Shown here piece by piece: positions 56,660-64,000 of a stretch of 64,000 bases of DNA. A program made the position numbers and the translations under genes. This DNA is from Thermoplasmata archaeon. GTDB taxonomy: Archaea; Thermoplasmatota; Thermoplasmata; Lutacidiplasmatales; UBA184. Within the stretch, counting starts at the first letter, position 1; every line of letters begins with the position of its first letter. Under the pieces are notes generated by a model. The model made no database searches. It was not told the origin of the DNA and saw only the letters and a list, made by a program, of their open reading frames with translations. Location of the stretch: positions 62,001 through 126,000 of the forward strand of contig DAHUZP010000018.1 of the NCBI GenBank assembly GCA_027306505.1. The letters run 5' to 3'.

Positions 56660-57400
56660 CTAGGCGGTCCTGGCCCGGCCCAACCGGAACGACCCCGGGT
56701 CGGGGCCGGGGTTCCCTCGAGGGAGGGGACGCGGGCGGAGCTTCAGCCCCCAACGGAGGTAGGGGAGCAGGGCCCGGGCGTCCATCGTGTCCGCGATGAG
56801 GTCGGAGGCCCGACGGACCTCGGGCACCCGGCTGTTGAGGGCGATGCCGCTCGCGACGTGCGGGAAGACCTTCGCGTCAGCGAGCCCGTCCCCCAGGTGG
56901 GCGGTCTCCGAAGCCGGGACCCCCGTCGCCTCCAGCAGCAGACGGAGCCCCTCCCGCTTGTCGACCTGGACCTTTCGGACGCCCTCGATCCGTCCGCCCT
57001 GGACGCGCTGATGCACTCCCGCCCACAGGTCGAAGCCGAAGCGACGCGCGTACCACTCGCAGACGTAGAGCGGGTTGTGCGTGAGGAGCGCGACCTCGAC
57101 CCCGCGGGCGTGGAGCGCCCGCACCGTCGCCCGGAGGTGGGGCACGTGCCGGGTCCTCTCCAACACCTTCTCCAGGTCCCGGAGCGGCATGTCCTGGGCG
57201 AAGTTGAGGAGCCGTCGCAGGTGGTCGTTCTCTGAGACGCCCCCTTCCTGGAACGCGACCTGGGCGAGGTCGAAGGCCTTCGCCATCCCTCGCGAGCGGG
57301 CGATGGCTCGCCATCCGTGACCCACAGCGATGGTCCCGTCGATGTCGAAGGAGACCAGGCGAAGGGGACGATGACCGTAGAGCGGGACCGTCCCGACCAT
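56660..57400 (-). CDS. HAD-superfamily phosphatase, SerB-like
   Basis: A 246-residue predicted phosphatase. Motif I is SFDIDGTI, motif II is LLTHNP (Thr in place of Ser-Gly), and motif IV is HLGDGLADAKVF. The cap is helical, as in phosphoserine phosphatases. The motif II variant and SENDHLRRLLNFAQDMPL in the cap suggest a different substrate. The ATG at 57400 is chosen; a TTG at 57415 fits a leaderless start from a TTATG box (57437-57446). It is adjacent to the AbrB-like gene's promoter. Confidence 0.82.
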   Translation of the reverse strand: MVGTVPLYGHRPLRLVSFDIDGTIAVGHGWRAIARSRGMAKAFDLAQVAFQEGGVSENDHLRRLLNFAQDMPLRDLEKVLERTRHVPHLRATVRALHARGVEVALLTHNPLYVCEWYARRFGFDLWAGVHQRVQGGRIEGVRKVQVDKREGLRLLLEATGVPASETAHLGDGLADAKVFPHVASGIALNSRVPEVRRASDLIADTMDARALLPYLRWGLKLRPRPLPRGNPGPDPGSFRLGRARTA

Positions 57401-57579
57401 CCGTACCCTGGACAAGAGGCGCGCGCACCTCCTTCGCCATCATAACGTTGCGGAGCGACGGCCACGTGGAGGGACCTGGCACCGCCCCAAGGCGGAGCGG
57501 TCTCGCGCCCTGGAGAGACCTCTCCCTATGCTCAGACGCAGGCAGGGTCAAGTGCGACGGCCCCCTCCCCACCCCATCC

Positions 57580-58146
57580 ATGACCTCGGACGACCAGCAC
57601 GGGTCTCCATCCACCCCCTCCTCTCCCTCCAACCGCCGGCGGAGGTCCGGAACCGCGGACGTAGCCCGCCCCGCTCACCGAACGGCGAAGCTGATCCCTG
57701 GCGGGACGGAGGAGGGCCACCCGCTCACTCCGGCGGAGCTTCGGAAGGCCCGAGCGAGCTCGGAGAAGTTCGACGTGACCTACACCCCGACCCTGTTGGG
57801 CGTGCCCACGTGGACGATCGGGAGCGGGAGCGGTCAGCACTATCGCGTGCTGGTCCCGGCCTTCCCCGACCGGGACGGGGCCCAGTGCAGCTGCCCCGAC
57901 TTCCTCACGCGAGGGCTGGGCACCTGCAAGCACCTGGAGGCGACGCTGGCGCAGGCAGCGATCTCTCCTCCCCCCGGCCTCGAGCGCGGACCCTCAGAGC
58001 TCGAGCGCATCGCGCCGGGTTGGGCAGAGATCGAGCGCGCCCAAGAGGAAGCTCTCGCCCTGCTCAAGGGCCCTTCGCCCCCGGACCCAGCGGTGCTGGG
58101 GATCGCGCTGCGTAGGGTGGGGCGGTTACTGGCGGGGACGGACTGA
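57580..58146 (+). CDS. SWIM zinc-finger protein
   Basis: A 188-residue protein with a SWIM finger, CSCPDFLTRGLGTCKHLEA (C-x-C...C-x-H). SWIM fingers bind DNA or proteins and occur in SNF2-type ATPases, transposases and repair proteins. Here the finger stands almost alone. A disordered Ser/Pro/Arg N-terminus (about 45 residues) precedes a strand-rich stretch (TYTPTLLGVPTWTIGSGSG), and helical residues follow it. The ATG at 57580 is chosen. Its last 83 bases overlap the convergent giant surface-protein gene. Confidence 0.85.
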   Translation: MTSDDQHGSPSTPSSPSNRRRRSGTADVARPAHRTAKLIPGGTEEGHPLTPAELRKARASSEKFDVTYTPTLLGVPTWTIGSGSGQHYRVLVPAFPDRDGAQCSCPDFLTRGLGTCKHLEATLAQAAISPPPGLERGPSELERIAPGWAEIERAQEEALALLKGPSPPDPAVLGIALRRVGRLLAGTD

Positions 58147-61100
58147 GCCCGGAAGGCTCGGTGCGCCCTCGGGCCCTCCTCCCACGGGAAACAAGAGCCG
58201 CGGAGAGGGCGGCCGTGCCTAGGACCAGCGGGACCGCGATCGCCCCCGTCGACAGGTCGGGGCCCGACCACGGAAGCACGACCGGGGACGGCAGGCGCGA
58301 GGTCGTCACCTCCACCCAGAGGCTCCACGGTCCGGAGAGGCCGAGCGAGTTGGAGGCACGGACCCGCAGGTGGTAGGTGATGCCCGGGGAGAGCCGGCTC
58401 AGGTTGAGGAACGCGGTGGAGGTGCCGAGGTACTGCGGGAGGGCGGAGCCGTTGCCCTGGACCCACTCGACCGTGTAGTTCACGACACGCCCCGCCCCCG
58501 GGTCTGCGGGAGGCTGCCATCGCAGCGCGAGAAGGTTCCCGGTGGACCGAACGGTGAGGTTCGACGGAGGGCCTGGGGAAAGGGGCACCGGGGAAGCGAC
58601 CACCTCGATCGGCAAGGAGAGCCCCACCTGCGCTCCTCCGAACTCCGCATCCACCTCGAGGCTACCGTTGCCAGCGCTCGCGTTCGCCTGCACCTCGACG
58701 AGCTCCGATCCCGCTCCCAACTTCCACGACGCGGCCGAGGCCCCTGCGAGGGAGGAAGGGCTCACGGACGCGGACCAGTTCACCGGCACGAGCGGTGCTC
58801 CGAGCTGGTCGAGCGGCTCGAGCCCCAGGAAGGCCGAGTTCCCGGCAAAGGTCGCGAGGCCGCCAGAGCAGCTCTGAGAGCATGGTCCGGTGAGATCGAG
58901 CAGGTAGGTCAGTCGAGGCTGGTAGATGGAGATGGGGACCGAGGCCATGAGCCAGGTGCCGTCGGGGGCACGCACACTGACGTTGAGCCACCCGTTCCCC
59001 GTCCGGGGGCCGAGCGTGAGGTTGACCTCGGACCCCGCGGTGTTCGAGAGGGAGCCGAGCCAGGACGGGGAAAGGGTCCAGTTGGGACTGCCGGTCGCGC
59101 CAGGTACCGCCGAGGTCCCGAGGGTGAGGCCGGATCGGGGAGGGGAGAGCACCAGGCTCGCGGTGGGGGCGAGAACGCTGACGTCCCCCTCGACGGCATC
59201 CGCGCTCCCCGATGGCCCCCCCGGGGTGATGGAGAGCATGGAGACTGTCGTCGGGGCCCGGACCACGTCGAGGAGGAACTCCACCGTCACGCTCCGCCCG
59301 GCGTCGGTCCAGGTGAGGTTCCCCAGCACCCATCCCGGTCGGTCTGACGTCTCCAGCAGGACCGCGCTCTGCACGGTGGAGCCCGTGAGGTTCGCGCTCG
59401 ACCCTCCCTCCAACCTCCACGCGAAGCTCCCGACGGTCCCTGAGGGATACCCTCGCTGGTCGAGGACGAAGCTCGACAGGCTGACCGAGGAGCTCTCGTA
59501 GAGCGCGCCAGAAGGGCCCGGTCCGACCGGAGCGAAGACCACCACGGCCGCGGGGGAGCGCTGGTCCACCACGATCGGGAAGCTCACGTTCCAGGTCTGC
59601 CCCGCCCAAGCGATGGACTCGATGACCACCCCGGTCCCGGGGGCTGAAGAGGCGTAGAAGATCGCCTGCTCGGGCAGGTCGTTGGGGGTCCCGTTCCCGT
59701 TGGGTACAACGGTGCCCAACGTGGAGGGCACCACGGTCCATCGGGTGCTCATCGTTGCGTACTGGAGCCCATAGAACCCTCCGGCCAGGAGGAGGTTCCC
59801 GAAGCGGTCCTGCGCGACGCCCTCGAGCGCGGTGGCCCCTCCGACCGGGACGTGATCGGAGGGCCCTCCGAAGAGGGAGACCGTGCTGAGCGAGACCGGC
59901 ACGATGGAGATTGGGAAGGGGACGATGAGGTCCGGGAGCCCCGGTCGGTGCACCGTGGCGACGACGCTGCCGTTCCCGACGTGCTGCCCTGCGATGAACT
60001 CGGTCTGGGCACCCGAGGCGAAGAGGTTCCCCAGACCGAAGGGGTGGAGGCTCCAGGTGACGTTGAGGGAAGAGGGGAGCGGGTCCCCGAGGGCGTCCGT
60101 TCCCTGGAGCGAGAGCGGCACGCCCTCCCCGGGGTACAAGGGGGGCACGTCCAGGAAGGAGGCGAGGAGGCCCACCGCCGTCGAGGCGGAAGGGGGGGGG
60201 ATGGGGAGCACGCGTAGCTGGATCGAGGCGACCAGGGTCCCTGCGCGCGGTCCCTGGAAGGTCACGTTGGCCCACCCCGTCCCCGGTGCGGACGAGGCGA
60301 AGAACGATGCGTCCGAGCCGGTGGCGGAGATGGTTCCGAGGCTCGCGGGGCTGAGCGTCCACGCGTAGGACCCTGAGAGCGGCACCCCCCAACCATCCAG
60401 GGCGCTCGCCGAAAGGGGGAGCATGGCGCCCTCCGGCACCTCCGCGTCCTGGGGAAAGACGTGGAAGAGGACCCCCGCCGAGACCGGAGGGACCTCGACC
60501 TCCATCGATGCTGCGCGGAGCTGCCCCCCCGAGTTGACGGACGCGTTGACCCAGGCGACGCCTTCTGTCGCGTTCACGTGGAGCACCACGGCTCCTGCGC
60601 CGGTCGAGGTGAGTTCGCCGAAGCTCGAGGGCACCACCGAGAAGGTGAGAGCGGGAGCCCCACTGCACGGTGCTCCGGTCTGGTCCAGCAGCCTCGCGCT
60701 CAGCGAGAGGTTGGAGCCGGTCTCGGAGAGCACGAACGCGGGCCGGTCGAGGCTCAGCAACACGCACGCCGGTGCGTAGACGACGACCGGGACCTGGTCG
60801 CTCGACGAGGTCTGGTTCCAGCTGGCCAACACGGTAACCGTGCCGTTCCCCGGTTCCGCCCCCGCGACGAAGAACCCTCCTGGTGTGACGGTCCCGAGCC
60901 CTGTCGGGGAAACGTTCCAGGTGAGGTTCGCCCCGGACGCGTAGGCGTCCCCATCCCCGGACCACAGGAGCGCCTCTGGGGACAGCGGTCGGGAGCCGCC
61001 CACCGGGACGAGCAAGGCACTGGGGTCGTAGGGGCCGAGGACGGGCGATGGGGTCGGGGAGGAGATGCCGCTGGCGGCGGTGGAGGCCCCTCTGACGGTG

Positions 61101-61399
61101 GACGGAAGGGCCCCGAAGAGGGTGGAGTTCTTCGGCCACCCTCCGGACCAGGGGTCTCGCGCCCCCATCGATGAGATCCCCGGGTGGGGGGGTACGCCCA
61201 CGGTCGCTCCGGAGGTGACCTCTCGCGCGGTGGGCGGTGCATCGTGCCTAACGGGGTCGGGCAACGCCGCAGGAGGGGCGATATGGAGCCCGGAGGGGAG
61301 AGGGAGTGCGATCGCTCCAAGGAGCATCGCGAAGCCGACCATCACCAGGGTGAGAAGGCCTCGGCCCCCATCCCTCCCCGGCGGGTATGGAGCTTCCAC
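58064..61399 (-). CDS. Giant Ig-like repeat surface protein with FN3 domain and C-terminal anchor
   Basis: A 1111-residue exported protein. A signal/anchor helix (TLVMVGFAMLLGAIALPL) is followed by roughly eight Ig-like repeats of about 95 residues. Each repeat carries a W-T-x-x-P-x-x-L-G core: NVSPTGLGTV, SVVPSSFGEL, TLSPASLGTI, SLHPFGLGNL, TVVPSTLGTV, TLSPSWLGSL. An FN3-type domain (SNLTVRSTGNLLALRWQPPA) lies near residue 960. A C-terminal helix (TGAIAVPLVLGTAALSAALV) precedes a basic tail. Sequons (N-x-S/T) are dense, so it is probably heavily glycosylated. The GTG at 61399 is supported by a box 25 bases upstream; the open frame runs to 61441. An adhesive or S-layer-associated role is plausible. 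Confidence 0.85.
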   Translation of the reverse strand: MEAPYPPGRDGGRGLLTLVMVGFAMLLGAIALPLPSGLHIAPPAALPDPVRHDAPPTAREVTSGATVGVPPHPGISSMGARDPWSGGWPKNSTLFGALPSTVRGASTAASGISSPTPSPVLGPYDPSALLVPVGGSRPLSPEALLWSGDGDAYASGANLTWNVSPTGLGTVTPGGFFVAGAEPGNGTVTVLASWNQTSSSDQVPVVVYAPACVLLSLDRPAFVLSETGSNLSLSARLLDQTGAPCSGAPALTFSVVPSSFGELTSTGAGAVVLHVNATEGVAWVNASVNSGGQLRAASMEVEVPPVSAGVLFHVFPQDAEVPEGAMLPLSASALDGWGVPLSGSYAWTLSPASLGTISATGSDASFFASSAPGTGWANVTFQGPRAGTLVASIQLRVLPIPPPSASTAVGLLASFLDVPPLYPGEGVPLSLQGTDALGDPLPSSLNVTWSLHPFGLGNLFASGAQTEFIAGQHVGNGSVVATVHRPGLPDLIVPFPISIVPVSLSTVSLFGGPSDHVPVGGATALEGVAQDRFGNLLLAGGFYGLQYATMSTRWTVVPSTLGTVVPNGNGTPNDLPEQAIFYASSAPGTGVVIESIAWAGQTWNVSFPIVVDQRSPAAVVVFAPVGPGPSGALYESSSVSLSSFVLDQRGYPSGTVGSFAWRLEGGSSANLTGSTVQSAVLLETSDRPGWVLGNLTWTDAGRSVTVEFLLDVVRAPTTVSMLSITPGGPSGSADAVEGDVSVLAPTASLVLSPPRSGLTLGTSAVPGATGSPNWTLSPSWLGSLSNTAGSEVNLTLGPRTGNGWLNVSVRAPDGTWLMASVPISIYQPRLTYLLDLTGPCSQSCSGGLATFAGNSAFLGLEPLDQLGAPLVPVNWSASVSPSSLAGASAASWKLGAGSELVEVQANASAGNGSLEVDAEFGGAQVGLSLPIEVVASPVPLSPGPPSNLTVRSTGNLLALRWQPPADPGAGRVVNYTVEWVQGNGSALPQYLGTSTAFLNLSRLSPGITYHLRVRASNSLGLSGPWSLWVEVTTSRLPSPVVLPWSGPDLSTGAIAVPLVLGTAALSAALVSRGRRARGRTEPSGLSPSPPVTAPPYAARSPAPLGPGAKGP

Positions 61400-61419
61400 G
61401 GACCTCACAGGCCTTCTCG

Positions 61420-61427
61420 GTATTTGC
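61420..61427 (-). promoter_or_regulatory. Box A (GCAAATAC) of the giant surface-protein gene
   Basis: Centred about 25 bases before the GTG at 61399 on the minus strand. It rules out the upstream in-frame start at 61441, which would lie upstream of the box. Confidence 0.55.
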
Positions 61428-61489
61428 GGAGCGCGGCGCACGGGCGCGCGCTCACGATGGACCGCGGGTCTGAGCGGTGACGCCCGTCC

Positions 61490-62251
61490 TCAGGCCCGTC
61501 CCGGCTCGCGAGCCCTGCGGACACACCTCGAGGGGCCCCTCGAAAGCTTGGTGGACCCGGTACTAGGGGTCCTGAAGACGCTCCAACCGCCCTCCGTCCT
61601 CTCGATCCCGGTCTCGAGCACGAGGGAGACGAGGACGAGGAAGGCCATCAGCTTGAGGCCCACCTCGATGACGAAGTTCGTCGGCTGGACCACCTCCGAG
61701 CCGATCGTCTGAGCGATGTTCGCGGGCAGGCCGATAGCGACCCAGGCGAGGAGCACCCCGACGATCGCCGCGCCCGAGATCCACGACCACCTCGTCGGTC
61801 GCCAGAGCGGGAAGGTCGTCAAGCCCAGCAGGGTGTAGCTAGCGTACATCACCAGCATCGCCGGCCGCGCCCACCACCCATCGAGCCCGGGATGGAGGGC
61901 GGCGGCGAGGAGGAAAGCGGGGGTCTCCGCGATCTCCTCGAGCAGAGGGTACATCGTGCCCGCGAGGAAGAACGCCCGAAGGTCCCCGAGCGGGCGGAAG
62001 AGGGTCCACGCGATCCCCACGATCGCCAGGGTGAGGACCCAGAAGAATGGGAAGACCGGGTCCGCGGGCTCGGTCAGGGTCGCCGCCTGCCAGAGCGGGG
62101 TCAGGGTGTCGACCCCGTAGACGCGAGGGATCACGTAGGCGTTGAGGAGCACCCAGGCGGCGTAAGTCGTGGCCGCAAGAAGATCGAGCCCGGTCCACTT
62201 CCAGCGCCCGCGGCCCCGGAGCCGAAGGAGCGTAGTCCGGACAAAGGGCAT
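61490..62251 (-). CDS. Multi-pass membrane protein of unknown function
   Basis: A 253-residue protein from the ATG at 62251, with about six hydrophobic segments. The N-terminus (MPFVRTTLLRLRGRGRWKW) is basic and cytoplasmic. A charged helix near residue 120 (MYPLLEEIAETPAFLLAAALHPG) carries paired glutamates that could bind metal or be catalytic. Intermembrane loops are short. I do not recognise the family. It lies 129 bases downstream of the Tes-like gene on the same strand and may be cotranscribed with it. Confidence 0.65.
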   Translation of the reverse strand: MPFVRTTLLRLRGRGRWKWTGLDLLAATTYAAWVLLNAYVIPRVYGVDTLTPLWQAATLTEPADPVFPFFWVLTLAIVGIAWTLFRPLGDLRAFFLAGTMYPLLEEIAETPAFLLAAALHPGLDGWWARPAMLVMYASYTLLGLTTFPLWRPTRWSWISGAAIVGVLLAWVAIGLPANIAQTIGSEVVQPTNFVIEVGLKLMAFLVLVSLVLETGIERTEGGWSVFRTPSTGSTKLSRGPSRCVRRAREPGRA

Positions 62252-62380
62252 GGGGGGACCCGCCTCTCCTTCAGCAGGGGTGCGAAGGTCACCGTGGGTG
62301 GTCCGCTCCGCCCCCACCTCCAGGGTGGGGGCGGGCAGGGAGGAAGGGGTTTGGGAGCGCGCCGTGGTGCGTGGGGCGGT

Positions 62381-64000
62381 CTAGGTCGAGCTCATGCCGG
62401 GCTGACCCTTGAGCGCCCGGATCTTGTAGTAGTCCGCGTCCACGATGACCTCGCCGTTGACCCCCATCGTGTCCAGGGACTTCGACTTGACCTTGTCCAG
62501 TCCCTTCTGCTTCTGGAAGTCGCCGACCGGGATGGAGAACTTCTGCTCCACCTCGGTCCGGTAGATCGGACCGGAGTTGTACGAGCAGAACGGGATGATC
62601 CGCCCGTCGGGCACCGAGTAGTGGATATCGCAGCGCATCAGCCGCTGGATATCGTAGTCGTAGGCGTCCTGGAAGTGCATGTTGCCGATGTAGAGCGCCC
62701 TCCAGGCGAACCTGCCCACGGCGTCCTTGGAGCCCTCGGTGAAGATCCCGGAGATGACCTTCACGACGTTCTTCTCGTTGATCCCCTCGGGGGCCTTCGA
62801 GAAGTCGAAGTACTTCGCGACGCTGTGCATGAGCTGGGCCCCGGCGATCGCCGTGCGGACCCGGGCGAAGCGCGCCTCGCGGTACTTCTCGATGAGCCCC
62901 TCGACGTTCTCGAAGAACCCGTCGACGTCCATGAAGCGGGTGAGCGGCGTCATCTTCCGGTTCTGGTCGACGAACGCGAACGTCGCACAGCCGCAGCCGG
63001 GGTGCGTCGTGAGCGTCATCTTCTCCTCGCCGTGGATGATCGATACCAGCTCGGAGATCGGCGCGACGGAGGGGACGGGGAAGAAGTCGGACTTGTCGAA
63101 GGGCCCCTCGTTGCACAGGATCCGGACCAGGTCGCTCTGGGTGAACCGCATCGCGAAGCGGTCCTTGTCGGGGATACGTGCCGTGAGCGCGACCGGCTGG
63201 AAGTTGACCCCCCGGACCACGTCCAGGTTGTCGAGCGCGAAGTCGATCGTGGGCATGATCTGGCTTTCGTTGAACCCACCGACCAGGGTAGGGACGAGCA
63301 CCACGGAGATGGGCTTGTCCGGCTTCCCCGCCGCGAGCTCGTCGGCCGGGGAGTGCGTCCTACGGGCGTTCTCGATCGCGCGCTGCTTCACCTTGAGCAG
63401 CGGGACGCCCCGGACCTTCCGGTAGATCTCGTCGTCCAGCCCGTCGAACTGGAGGTAGAGGGTGTGGAGGTGGTTGTCGCGGGAGGCCTGTGCGAAGCCG
63501 GGCTCGTTCGCCATGCGGATCCCGTTCGTCGCGACCTGGATCTGCTTGAACCCGAGCTGATAGGCCATGTTGCAGGCGTCCAGGAACAGGGGGGAGAGGG
63601 TGGGCTCCCCCCCTGAGAATTGGACCGCGACCGCGCCTACGGGCTTCTGCTCCCGCAGGGTCTTCAGCATGAAGTAGATCTGCTCACGCGACGGCTCGTA
63701 GACGTAACCCGCCGCGTTCGCGTTCGCGAAGCAGACCGGGCACTTCAGATTGCACCGGTTCGTGAGGTCCATGAGGGCGAGGCCCGTGTGGGACTTGTGG
63801 TGCGTGCACATCCCGCAGGTGTCGGGGCATCCCTTGAACTTGTCATAGTAGGGGTTCTCGTAGCCGACCCCGTCGTGGGCATAGACCTCCATGCGGAGGT
63901 AGAAGTCGACGTCGTTGGAGATGACGTCCCAGAAGTAGCCGTGGGTCCTGCAGGTCTTCTCCATGACCACGCGTCCCTCCTTCTCGCGGACGACGGCAGG
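62381..64000 (-). CDS. tes: Radical SAM tetraether-lipid synthase Tes homologue (5' end outside the window)
   Basis: Tes joins two archaeol chains into tetraether lipid (GDGT/macrocyclic archaeol) in characterised archaea. The visible 539 residues carry the SAM cluster motif CNLKCPVCFA (CxxxCxxC). Before it lies the family-specific cysteine block CPDTCGMCTHHKSHTGLALMD. Later come VAVQFSGGEPTLSP, VQVATNGIRMAN-like residues, LYLQFDGLDDEIY, and a C-terminal cysteine set (THPGCGCATFAFV, FCSYNSGPIY). The reading frame remains open and coding-like to base 64000 (PAVVREKEGRVVMEKTCRTHG), so the N-terminal zinc-ribbon part is cut off. The nearest start inside the window is not the true start. Confidence 0.9.
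   Translation of the reverse strand, partial: PAVVREKEGRVVMEKTCRTHGYFWDVISNDVDFYLRMEVYAHDGVGYENPYYDKFKGCPDTCGMCTHHKSHTGLALMDLTNRCNLKCPVCFANANAAGYVYEPSREQIYFMLKTLREQKPVGAVAVQFSGGEPTLSPLFLDACNMAYQLGFKQIQVATNGIRMANEPGFAQASRDNHLHTLYLQFDGLDDEIYRKVRGVPLLKVKQRAIENARRTHSPADELAAGKPDKPISVVLVPTLVGGFNESQIMPTIDFALDNLDVVRGVNFQPVALTARIPDKDRFAMRFTQSDLVRILCNEGPFDKSDFFPVPSVAPISELVSIIHGEEKMTLTTHPGCGCATFAFVDQNRKMTPLTRFMDVDGFFENVEGLIEKYREARFARVRTAIAGAQLMHSVAKYFDFSKAPEGINEKNVVKVISGIFTEGSKDAVGRFAWRALYIGNMHFQDAYDYDIQRLMRCDIHYSVPDGRIIPFCSYNSGPIYRTEVEQKFSIPVGDFQKQKGLDKVKSKSLDTMGVNGEVIVDADYYKIRALKGQPGMSST

Noticed and set aside
61892-63616. 574-codon open frame opposite the Tes homologue
   Set aside because: The radical SAM gene on the other strand has clear motifs along its whole length; the opposite frame is Asp/Val/Arg-rich with none.
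1-64000. tRNA, rRNA, CRISPR, replication origin or prophage
   Set aside because: I looked for T-arm GTTCGANTC motifs outside genes, direct repeats with spacers, and runs of phage or integrase genes, and found none that hold up.

Overview
The window comes from a very G+C-rich archaeon, most likely a member of the Thermoplasmatota (Euryarchaeota); the rank below phylum is inference. The archaeal markers are aIF2-beta, deoxyhypusine synthase, an archaeal-type threonyl-tRNA synthetase with its own N-terminal editing domain, a WtpABC-type tungstate/molybdate importer, a presenilin-family protease and a homologue of the tetraether-lipid radical SAM synthase Tes. Many genes have a short AT-rich box (TTTAAG, TTATC, TTTATA, TAATAA) centred 25-32 bases before the start codon and no Shine-Dalgarno, which suggests leaderless transcription. 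I used this spacing to choose several starts, including GTG and TTG starts. I see no tRNA, rRNA or CRISPR.

Layout. Positions 1-14050 hold information processing and core genes: lysS, a small basic protein, a zinc-ribbon/PKD membrane protein, an ABC exporter, a bacterial-looking valS, a HAD phosphatase, aIF2-beta with a TRAM domain, a presenilin-like protease and deoxyhypusine synthase. Positions 14266-17923 hold a surface protein with a strong terminator, a HAD phosphatase with a methyltransferase, and a 47-residue zinc ribbon. Positions 18242-23849 form a metabolic island: two MFS transporters flank an FGGY kinase and a very clear sphingosine-1-phosphate-lyase homologue. Positions 24258-30771 are the most unusual part: an apparently active P-loop GTPase, a protein resembling GTPase-associated protein 1, a related GTPase whose P-loop lysine is lost, an SPFH/flotillin-like membrane protein and a large divergent protein of unknown function.

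Positions 30743-35768 contain an HxlR-type regulator, a LigB-type dioxygenase and a tungstate/molybdate operon ending in a ModE/Mop-like regulator, with a palindrome at the wtpA start. Positions 35917-42890 hold a VIT1/CCC1-type metal transporter, a methyltransferase, a protein with 14 histidine-rich heptads, a RibD-type reductase, Hsp20, a decayed cyclase-like pseudogene and a VOC protein. Positions 42916-49796 hold a three-gene ABC-2 exporter, a methylenetetrahydrofolate reductase homologue, two small unknown proteins and thrS. Positions 49877-64000 hold an SGNH hydrolase and a giant Ig-like surface protein sharing a repeat signature, an orphan DNA methyltransferase beside an IS630 remnant, a large AAA/TPR protein with a small AbrB-like partner, a HAD phosphatase, a SWIM protein, a membrane protein and the 5'-truncated Tes homologue.

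Genes are tightly packed. Cotranscribed genes overlap by ATGA or GTGA, and several convergent pairs overlap at their 3' ends. The DNA is so G+C-rich that long antisense open frames are common; I treated these as shadows.
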